From NCBI GenBank assembly GCA_903970565.1, contig CAJCJE010000038.1:1-6428 (forward strand): a DNA stretch of 6,428 nt. Direction: 5' to 3'. The stretch is from Candidatus Melainabacteria bacterium (lineage in GTDB: Bacteria > Actinomycetota > Actinomycetes > Mycobacteriales > Pseudonocardiaceae). Shown here in pieces: positions 1 to 4,809 of the stretch. A model generated the notes under the pieces. It was given only the letters and a program-made list of their open reading frames with translations. It ran no database searches and was not told the origin of the DNA. Both the position numbers and the translations under genes were made by a program. Numbering within the stretch: position 1 is the stretch's first letter; every line of letters starts with the position of its first letter.

Positions 1-1
1 C

Positions 2-424
2 GGTGGCGGCGGTACTCCGCCGCCGCCGCCGTCCGGTTCCGGCGCGATCGTCTCGCACGAGGGCGGCAACCTGTGCCTGGACGACAAGTCGGCCAGCACC
101 GAGGATGGCAACCCGATCCAGATCTACACCTGCAACGGCACCGCCGCGCAGGACTGGTCGGTCAACTCCAACGGCACCCTGACCGTCCTGGGCAAGTGCC
201 TGGACGTGACCGCCGCCGGTACCGCCAACGGCACCCTGGTCGATCTCTACGACTGCAACGGAACCGGCGCCCAGCAGTGGGTCGCCGAGTCCAACGGTGA
301 ACTGGAGAACCCGAACTCGGGCAAGTGTCTTGACGACACGAACTTCTCCACCACGCCGGGCACCCAGACGCAGATCTGGGCCTGCGCGGACTCGGCCAAC
401 CAGCAGTGGACGCTGCCGAGCTGA
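2..424 (+). CDS. Secreted protein, C-terminal ricin B-type lectin (carbohydrate-binding) domain, 5' partial
   Basis: Only the last 140 residues are present; the gene enters from the left edge in frame. The fragment opens with a flexible linker (GGGGTPPPPPSGSG, residues 1-14), followed by a complete beta-trefoil lectin domain of three repeats. Each repeat has the family signature: a Cys-Leu-Asp turn (NLCLD, GKCLD, GKCLD), a second Cys in YTCNG, YDCNG or WACAD that probably closes a disulfide, and a Q-x-W core motif (QDW, QQW, QQW). In actinomycetes such tails usually sit behind a catalytic domain, often a glycoside hydrolase, and anchor the secreted enzyme to polysaccharide. The catalytic part lies outside the window, so the enzyme type is unknown. 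Codon use is strongly GC-ending, and the stop is TGA at 422-424. The lectin call is very secure; attachment to a hydrolase is inference. Confidence 0.93.
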   Translation, partial: GGGGTPPPPPSGSGAIVSHEGGNLCLDDKSASTEDGNPIQIYTCNGTAAQDWSVNSNGTLTVLGKCLDVTAAGTANGTLVDLYDCNGTGAQQWVAESNGELENPNSGKCLDDTNFSTTPGTQTQIWACADSANQQWTLPS

Positions 425-434
425 CCCCATTCGG

Positions 435-464
435 CCGGGTGGGGGCTCGCGGGCCCTCACCCGG
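435..464. terminator. Strong GC hairpin between convergent genes, probable bidirectional terminator
   Basis: CCGGGTGGGGGC (435-446) pairs with GCCCTCACCCGG (453-464) as a 12-bp stem with one G-T wobble and a 6-base loop. It starts ten bases after the lectin gene stop and ends one base before the stop of the oppositely oriented ThuA gene. There is no clear T-run on either side, which is common for actinomycete terminators. The position and the stem length support a shared terminator. Confidence 0.75.
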
Positions 465-1116
465 TCATCGGGCGGCCCATCGCAGACCGCGTTGGACGAG
501 GGTGGCGACCTCAGGCTGGCGCAGGTCGGCGGGCCGTGCCCGATCGCGGAGACGAATACCCGGCCGTGGCCCCACCGGCGCGTCCAGACCACCGGCATGA
601 CCACCGGCTCGGTGAACTCCTCGCCCGGCATCGGGACGATCGTGGTGGTGGCCAGCACGTCGTTCCAGGGGTCGGAGATCAGCCAGTACTGCTCGCTGTG
701 CACGGCGAACCCGTCGATCCCGGCGACGACCGGATGCTCCGCGCGCTCGGCACGGATGTCGACGCGGTAGTCGAGGAACTCCGGCGGATGGTAGAGGAAC
801 TGGCCGCCGATCATCCGCAGATAGTCCCGACTGGTGACGAACGTACCGAGCACTCCCCCGTGCCAGCCGGCGAAACCGACCCCGGCGCGGACGGCGCCGA
901 CCAGGCCGGCGCTCTGGGACTCGGTGAGGTCGCCGATGGACCAGCACTGCACGATCACGTCGAACTCGGCGAGCGCCTCGGCGTCCTCGTAGACCGCGAG
1001 GTTCGAGCTGACGGTCAGCTCGAACCCGGCCGCGCGCAGGCCGGGGATGAACAACTCGGTGGTCTCGACCGGCCGGTGCCCTCCCAGCCACCGCGCACGA
1101 CCAGCCCGCGTTTCAC
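465..1116 (-). pseudogene. ThuA-domain protein (trehalose-utilisation family), frameshifted
   Basis: The protein reads across three frames. From a GTG at 1116 it gives VKRGLVVRGGWEG, the typical N-terminus of actinobacterial ThuA-domain proteins. At about 1078-1084 the frame changes, and the body then runs without a stop from about 1080 to 534 (HRPVETTELF, DVIVQCWSIGD, GVGFAGWHGG, LRMIGGQFLYHP, EHPVVAGIDGF, SEQYWLISDPWNDVLATTT, VVWTRRWGHGRVFVSAIGH). At about 531-535 it changes again, and the family-like end PADLRQPEVATLVQRGLRWAAR reaches TGA at 465-467. Each change fits one base missing from a G or C run. Restored, the product would be about 217 residues, normal for the family. ThuA proteins have a class I glutamine-amidotransferase-like fold and are tied to trehalose and other sugar metabolism; their exact reaction is poorly known. 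The gene lies behind the ROK regulator on the same strand. Family assignment is very secure. Whether it is a true pseudogene or carries sequencing errors cannot be told here. Confidence 0.85.
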
Positions 1117-1169
1117 ACCCCGTTCGCGGTGGCCGGCGTGACTGGCCCGTCGATGTCCGGCTCGCCCAC
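1113..1169 (-). other. Possible 18-codon leader ORF overlapping the thuA start (GTGA)
   Basis: A GTG at 1169-1167 has a good ribosome-binding site (AAGGGG, 5 bases upstream). It opens a short frame reading VGEPDIDGPVTPATANGV, whose TGA (1115-1113) overlaps the GTG start of the ThuA gene in the classical 4-base GTGA arrangement. The ThuA GTG itself has only a weak Shine-Dalgarno sequence, so translational coupling is conceivable. The alternative is that this is the true N-terminus of the ThuA protein, cut off by a third one-base loss, since the shift is in the same direction as the two in the gene body. Chance is also possible. Confidence 0.22.
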
Positions 1170-1186
1170 CGCCGCCCCTTCATTTC

Positions 1187-1203
1187 TGACTTAAAGTAAG
1201 TCA
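1187..1203. promoter_or_regulatory. Palindromic operator candidate upstream of thuA
   Basis: TGACTTAAAGTAAGTCA is a perfect 7-bp inverted repeat with a 3-base centre (TGACTTA-AAG-TAAGTCA). It is strikingly AT-rich in a very GC-rich setting and lies about 70 bp upstream of the ThuA GTG and about 170 bp downstream of the ROK stop. On the minus strand TTGGCG (1220-1215), 16 bases, then TACTTT (1198-1193) could be a -35/-10 pair, which would put the palindrome over the -10 element, as expected for a repressor site. The adjacent ROK regulator is the obvious candidate binder; that link is inference. Confidence 0.6.
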
Positions 1204-1323
1204 AACGCTAGGCGCGCCAACGAAGCCCGTCAATGCCACCGGACAAAGTCCGCGCCTGAGGCCAGAACCCGGCGCACGCACGTCGACCAACCTTCGCCCG
1301 ACCAACTCGGCTTGACCACTCGG

Positions 1324-1369
1324 CTCGACCGACTGCTCGATCGACTCGCTCGACCGACCGCTCGATCGG
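1324..1369. repeat. Imperfect 12-13 bp tandem repeat
   Basis: Four successive units start with CTCGAYCG: CTCGACCGACTG, CTCGATCGACTCG, CTCGACCGACCG and CTCGATCGG. Less regular copies (cgaccaac, cttgaccactcgg) precede it from about 1289. It lies just downstream of the ROK stop codon and is not coding in any convincing frame. It can form several overlapping weak hairpins because of the internal CGATCG palindromes. The function is unknown; it may be only a low-complexity drift of the intergenic region. Confidence 0.6.
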
Positions 1370-1376
1370 CAAGGAC

Positions 1377-2624
1377 TCAGCTGGCCTCGACGGACGGCTC
1401 GGCCGGCAGTGAACCGCTGCGCAGCAGGGCGAGCACCGGCAGACTGGCCGCGCCCCTGGCGACCCCGTCGGCGCCGGACGCGCCGAGCGAGATGGACACC
1501 GCCGCATAGGCGTGCGGCAGCGTATGCTTGCGGGCGACCTCGCGGACCTGGGGCAGAATAGCCGGCCCCATGACCAACCCGGCCCAGCCGGCGAGGACCA
1601 CCCGGTCGGGCGCGAGCAGGTTGATCAGGTTGGCGACTCCCACGCCGAGTACCTTCGCGGTCTGCTCGACGACCGAGCGCGCGATCTCGTCGGTGTCCGC
1701 GCGATGGAACAGCTGGCGCAGCCCTTCCTGGGTACCGGACCGGATCAGTCCGGGCTCGCCGCCTTCCTCCAGGTAGCGGGCCAGCACCGCGTCCGCGCCG
1801 ACGTAGGCCTCCAGACAGCCGGAAGACCCGCACCGGCAGGGTCGTCCGTCGAGGTTGACCACGGTGTGGCCCCACTCGCTGGTCAGCCCGGAACCGCCGC
1901 GCGGTGAGGCGTCGCTGATCATCAGCGCGGCACCGACGCCGATGCCGAGCAGGGTCACCACCGCGCGGTCCGCGCCCCGGCCCGCGCCGAACCACATCTC
2001 GGCCTGGCCGAGCGCACGGGCGCAGTTCTCCAGATGCACCGGCGCGTGCGCACCGGCCGCGACCATGCCGCCGAAGGGCACCGCGTCCCAGCCGAGGGTC
2101 GGCGCGTAGACGAGACCGTCGTCAGTCTCGGTGCCGGGCCGTTCGTCGACCGCGCCGGGCACGCCCACCCCGACCCCGAGCAACGGAATCCGGTTGTCCT
2201 CGCTGCTGGTCACCTCGGTGATCGCGTCGGTGACCAGCCCGACCACGTTCGCCGGGCTGAGATCCCTGCCCGGTTGGCGGCTGGTCATCGCGAGCGGGTT
2301 CAGCGCACCGTCGAACAGGCCCACCCGGATCTCGGTCTCACCGACATCGACCCCGGCGAAGCGAAGATTCTCGGTACACACCCGTAGAATGCCACGCGGC
2401 CGACCACCCGCCGAACTGACCGACCCCGCCTCCACCACCAGCCCGTCGGCGAGCAGTTCGGTCACCACGTTGGTCACCGTGGCCGAACTCAGCCCGGTGA
2501 GCGCGGCCAGTTCCTGGCGGCTCGCCGAGCCCTGCTCGTACAGCCTGGACAGCGCCGCTGCCCGGTTGTACCTGCGCAGCGCCCGCGTGGTCCATCGAGT
2601 CGACTCAGGTATCACAGTCGTCAA
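1377..2624 (-). CDS. ROK-family transcriptional regulator (sugar-responsive, winged HTH plus ROK sensor domain)
   Basis: The product is 415 residues, the usual size for ROK regulators of the NagC/XylR/Mlc type. Residues about 20-80 form a winged helix-turn-helix (SRQELAALTGLSSATVTNVV, then the wing GGRPRG). The rest is a ROK sugar-kinase-like fold: DVGETEIRVGLFD (93-105, phosphate loop of the actin-like ATPase fold), GVGVGVPGAVD (150-160), SEWGH (249-253) and the zinc motif CRCGSSGCLE (263-272; ligands H253, C263, C265, C270). The kinase motif ENDAN reads ENCAR here (E199-R203), with Cys201 in place of the catalytic Asp, so it should bind a sugar but not phosphorylate it. The start is TTG at 2624-2622 with no good ribosome-binding site; a GTG three codons in (2615) is an alternative. 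It precedes the ThuA gene by about 260 bp and probably controls it. The ligand cannot be read from sequence. Confidence 0.95.
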   Translation of the reverse strand: MTTVIPESTRWTTRALRRYNRAAALSRLYEQGSASRQELAALTGLSSATVTNVVTELLADGLVVEAGSVSSAGGRPRGILRVCTENLRFAGVDVGETEIRVGLFDGALNPLAMTSRQPGRDLSPANVVGLVTDAITEVTSSEDNRIPLLGVGVGVPGAVDERPGTETDDGLVYAPTLGWDAVPFGGMVAAGAHAPVHLENCARALGQAEMWFGAGRGADRAVVTLLGIGVGAALMISDASPRGGSGLTSEWGHTVVNLDGRPCRCGSSGCLEAYVGADAVLARYLEEGGEPGLIRSGTQEGLRQLFHRADTDEIARSVVEQTAKVLGVGVANLINLLAPDRVVLAGWAGLVMGPAILPQVREVARKHTLPHAYAAVSISLGASGADGVARGAASLPVLALLRSGSLPAEPSVEAS

Positions 2625-2650
2625 GTGTGCCAGTCGAAACGGTTCAACGT

Positions 2651-2665
2651 GCGCCGGTCCGGCGC
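2651..2665. promoter_or_regulatory. Short perfect palindrome upstream of the ROK gene
   Basis: GCGCCGG-T-CCGGCGC is a perfect 7-bp inverted repeat around one base, 27-41 bp upstream of the TTG start of the ROK gene. ROK regulators often repress themselves, so an operator is possible. The palindrome is pure GC, unlike the AT-rich palindrome at 1187-1203, so the same protein need not bind both. Palindromes of this kind also arise by chance at such GC content. Confidence 0.3.
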
Positions 2666-2675
2666 CACAAGTGCA

Positions 2676-2702
2676 ACGTCACTCACGTCACTCAGGTCAC
2701 GA
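2676..2702. repeat. Direct repeat ACGTCACTC x2 plus a degenerate third copy
   Basis: Two exact head-to-tail copies of ACGTCACTC (2676-2684, 2685-2693) are followed by AGGTCACGA, which matches 6 of 9 positions. On the minus strand this reads as GAGTGACGT repeats, 50-80 bp upstream of the ROK start, in the range of an activator or repressor site. No known motif is recognised. Confidence 0.5.
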
Positions 2703-2861
2703 CACCTCGGCTCAGCCCCGGCCGGCCTCAGCTCAGCCGACCGCTCCGCTGACGGGCGTTTCCGCTCTATCCGGGAGAAACGACATGGATTGAGTACGCT
2801 TATACGGTCAGCGCCGGGAAGTGGGGCCTTTGGTGGCGCCGTCAATTGCGGAGGGGCCGAC

Positions 2862-3173
2862 AGGGGAACACTCAGCCCAAGCGATCAGATGAGTTCTCTC
2901 GGAATAGTTCAGGACGGCGACTCCATCCTGAGCGAGGCCGCCAGGCCGTTCGATCTACCGGCCGACGTAGAGGAAGCACATCAAGTTGTTGATCAGCTCG
3001 CATCGATATTGGAGCGCGTGGGGGTCCGTACACACCTTTGCCAAGGGGAGGGGATTGGCCGCTCCGCAAATCGGGATCGGTCGTGCCGCGGCCTTGGTGC
3101 GTACACCTGACGGAGAACTGATCACGCTCCTCAACGCCCGTAATTGATGAATCGTCTGAATTGGATGACGATC
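2862..3173 (+). pseudogene. Peptide deformylase remnant (N-terminal half, frameshifted and truncated)
   Basis: Peptide deformylase removes the formyl group from the first Met of new proteins. Three frames carry successive pieces. First, LGIVQDGDSILSEAARPFDL and VDQLASILERVG lie in the frame of the ATG at 2889. After about 3022 (one extra base in a G run) comes VHTFAKGRGLAAPQIGIG then RTPDGELITLLNAR (3028-3141), which holds deformylase motif I (G-x-G-x-A-A-x-Q). After one base is lost near 3141 comes VIDESSELD. Similarity then stops near 3170, so motif II (EGCLS) and motif III (HEXXH), which supply the metal ligands, are absent. GGAGGGG (2850-2856) followed after 5 bases by AGG (2862) suggests a lost ATG/GTG start (inference). 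GC is lower than in the neighbours and third positions are unbiased, which fits a foreign or long-decaying gene. An intact housekeeping copy is presumably elsewhere. Confidence 0.8.
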
Positions 3174-3280
3174 CCAGTCTCTCAATACAAGGGGACCGGT
3201 CAGCAGTGGTCGTATCGGGCAGGTTCTGGCTGAAGGTTCGTCGTCCTGGGGTGGGGCGCTCCGTGGTCTGAGTGGGTGAG

Positions 3281-3310
3281 GGACGCGATGAACCAGTGAT
3301 CGCGCCGTCC
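3281..3310 (-). terminator. Imperfect hairpin directly after the S53 protease stop
   Basis: GGACGCGAT (3281-3289) can pair with ATCG (3299-3302) and CGTCC (3306-3310), leaving a 3-base bulge (CGC) and a 9-base loop. It touches the stop codon of the minus-strand protease gene at 3311-3313, a normal place for a terminator. It lacks a U-tract, so the call is moderate. The rest of 3174-3280 holds no recognisable gene or site. Confidence 0.4.
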
Positions 3311-4648
3311 TCAGTGCATCGCGGCGAGTAGGGCCGGGACGAAGACGGAGACGTCGTTGACGGTGCCCCAGCCGGACACCACGTCGTATCCACCAGCGGC
3401 CTGATAACCGGGGACCTGGTCGTTGGTCTGGGTGTCGGTGCCGGTGGTGACGTCCTGGATGCCGTCCTTGAGCCCGGCCGGGCCGAGCACGCGGTAGAGG
3501 GCGGGGTCGATGTTGCCGAGGTCGTGTCCGTGGTTCAACTCGACCGCGAGCGCGATGACGCCGAGAAACAGCGGCGCCGCCTCGGACGTGCCGGAGGTGC
3601 CGTGCATGGTGATGTCCGGGTAGGCGCGCAGGTCGCTACCGGTGACGGCCTTGACGCCGTTCTGCCAGGACGGCCGCTGGTAGACCTGGGACAGGCCGGC
3701 GCTGGAGGACGCGACGCCCGCGTTCCACACGCTGTCCGGATGCACCAGCCGCGCCGCCGGCGAGGCGGGGTAGGGCAGGCCCTGCGGCTCGCCGTAGAAC
3801 TGGGTGCCACCGACGCTGGTCACGTTGGGGTCGCTGCCCGGCCAGGACGCGACGCGGTAGGGGTACAGCGCGGTGCCGTCGAGTTCGTAGTCGGTCGCGC
3901 CCATGTCCCCGGAGGCCATCACGAGCGTGATCCCGGCATTCATCGCGCGCCGCAGGGTCGGGTCCAGTTGCCGGGTGATCTCGTCGAAGGAGGAGAAGTC
4001 GTTCTCGGCGGTGTAGGTGGCCATGTAGAGACCGTTGACCAGTTTGTGCACGCGCAGGTAGTCGATGGCCGTCATCATTTCCGGAAAGCCGGTCATGCCC
4101 TCGGTTTCGTCGACCGGGGTCGAGGTGACGATGATGTGCGCGGAGGGCGCGATCTCGTGCATGGACTCGACGTCGAGGTCGGTTTCGCCGGCCCAGCCGA
4201 GGCAGTCCTGATATGTCGTCGGCTGGGATGCCTTGAGGGAGGCACAGGTCGGCACGGCACCCGCCGGCTCCAACTGGGAGACGTCGACGGGTGGCAGTCC
4301 TTCGGCCTTGTCGAAGGCGTCCATGACGGTGTCGATGTCGGGATCGCCGAACGAGACGATGGTGGCTATCGACGTGCCCTGTCCGGTGTCGCCGGAATTC
4401 CACAGGGTCGGCGCACCATAGGCCGCCGCCCTCGGATAGGGCACCGAGGAATCGGCCGGCGAATAGAGGCTTTCCATGACCTTGGCGCGTTGGCCGGGAT
4501 CGGTCTGCGCACCGACCTGCCGCGCCGCCGCCGAGAAGGGATGGGTGGCGCCCGGCACTGCGGATACCGTGCCTGCCGCGACCGGCGTGACACCGACGAC
4601 GACCAGCAGTGCCGCTGCGGCACCGATCACCACGCTGCGACGAATCAC
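3311..4648 (-). CDS. Secreted S53 family serine-carboxyl peptidase (sedolisin/kumamolisin type)
   Basis: Secreted endopeptidase with a subtilisin-like fold and an acidic Glu-Asp-Ser triad. Numbered from the GTG at 4648 (445 residues): a signal peptide (IRRSVVIGAAAALLVVV, then VTPVAAG, residues 2-26), a short spacer, then the catalytic domain from about residue 70 (YPRAAAYGAPTLW, GQGTSIATIVSFGDP). Visible key residues are Glu155 and Asp159 (GETDLD), oxyanion Asp248 (MASGDMG) and nucleophile Ser355 (GTSEAAP). The C-terminal calcium site is present (IQDVTTG, then AAGGYDVVSGWGT). Cys135 and Cys149 may form a disulfide. The usual N-terminal activation domain of about 150-180 residues is absent; only about 45 residues separate signal and catalytic domain. 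A TTG at 4687 would add 13 residues but has no ribosome-binding site, whereas AAAGTGG lies 6 bases before the GTG. It is probably transcribed alone, 161 bp behind the pirin gene. Family call is very secure, substrate unknown. Confidence 0.93.
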   Translation of the reverse strand: MIRRSVVIGAAAALLVVVGVTPVAAGTVSAVPGATHPFSAAARQVGAQTDPGQRAKVMESLYSPADSSVPYPRAAAYGAPTLWNSGDTGQGTSIATIVSFGDPDIDTVMDAFDKAEGLPPVDVSQLEPAGAVPTCASLKASQPTTYQDCLGWAGETDLDVESMHEIAPSAHIIVTSTPVDETEGMTGFPEMMTAIDYLRVHKLVNGLYMATYTAENDFSSFDEITRQLDPTLRRAMNAGITLVMASGDMGATDYELDGTALYPYRVASWPGSDPNVTSVGGTQFYGEPQGLPYPASPAARLVHPDSVWNAGVASSSAGLSQVYQRPSWQNGVKAVTGSDLRAYPDITMHGTSGTSEAAPLFLGVIALAVELNHGHDLGNIDPALYRVLGPAGLKDGIQDVTTGTDTQTNDQVPGYQAAGGYDVVSGWGTVNDVSVFVPALLAAMH

Positions 4649-4663
4649 CGGCGGCCACTTTCT

Positions 4664-4713
4664 GTCGAGAGAAGTCGAGAGGAACAAGTCGCCGGGGAGC
4701 GTAACACCGTGTT
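4664..4713. promoter_or_regulatory. Upstream region of the protease gene: small inverted repeat and direct repeat
   Basis: AACACcGTGTT (4703-4713) is a perfect 5-bp inverted repeat 55-65 bp before the GTG start of the protease. GTCGAGA occurs twice, 10 bp apart (4664-4670, 4674-4680), so both copies face the same side of the helix. Either could bind a regulator; no known motif is recognised and no clear -35/-10 pair is visible. The remaining intergenic DNA up to 4809 contains a weak 6-bp hairpin (4755-4769) that could end the pirin transcript. Confidence 0.3.
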
Positions 4714-4809
4714 TCGCCGGAAAAGAGCTGACTTTGGTATGAAAGATCGTCGGTGACGCGCGGCACGTCGGGAATTGGAAGTCAGTGTGCCGGCCAGTGG
4801 GTGGCGGGG

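Larger units (their letters stand above)
2625..2861. other. Intergenic stretch upstream of the ROK gene, no credible gene
   Basis: This stretch must hold the ROK promoter (minus strand), but no convincing -35/-10 pair could be picked. It contains the palindrome and the direct repeats listed separately. The open frames crossing it on either strand lack family features, normal codon bias and ribosome-binding sites. At its right end GGAGGGG (2850-2856) looks like the surviving ribosome-binding site of the deformylase remnant that follows. Confidence 0.5.

Noticed and set aside
465..1091. Minus-strand 208-codon frame as a stand-alone gene
   Set aside because: Only its last 22 or so codons match the ThuA family; the rest is an Arg-rich out-of-frame reading of the ThuA body.
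1240..1252. Hairpin CGGAC-AAA-GTCCG as ROK terminator
   Set aside because: A 5-bp stem with a 3-base loop and no U-tract is too weak to call at this GC content.
1324..1369. CRISPR-like array
   Set aside because: The units are 12-13 bp, contiguous, without spacers, and degenerate; no cas genes are present.
1201..1995. Minus-strand open frame overlapping the 3' part of the ROK gene
   Set aside because: It is out of frame with the ROK gene, Arg/Gly-rich without motifs, and overlaps the zinc-motif region of a clear ROK protein.
2131..2793. Plus-strand open frame opposite the ROK N-terminal half
   Set aside because: It is Ser/Thr/Pro/Arg-rich antisense noise opposite the winged-helix region; no domain or ribosome-binding site is seen.
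2625..3110. Plus-strand frame of 161 codons taken as an intact small gene
   Set aside because: The first part shows no coding features. Only the part from about 2862 resembles a protein family, and it leaves that frame near 3022, so it is a pseudogene fragment.
2872..3393. Minus-strand open frame across the remnant and the protease 3' end
   Set aside because: It has low-complexity Ser/Thr/Pro/Arg content, runs antisense to the deformylase remnant and out of frame with the protease, and has no motif.
3524..4756. Long plus-strand open frame (410 codons) opposite the protease gene
   Set aside because: It mirrors the strongly GC-biased codons of the S53 gene, its product is Arg/Gly/Val-rich without any family motif, and the opposite strand has all catalytic motifs of a known family.
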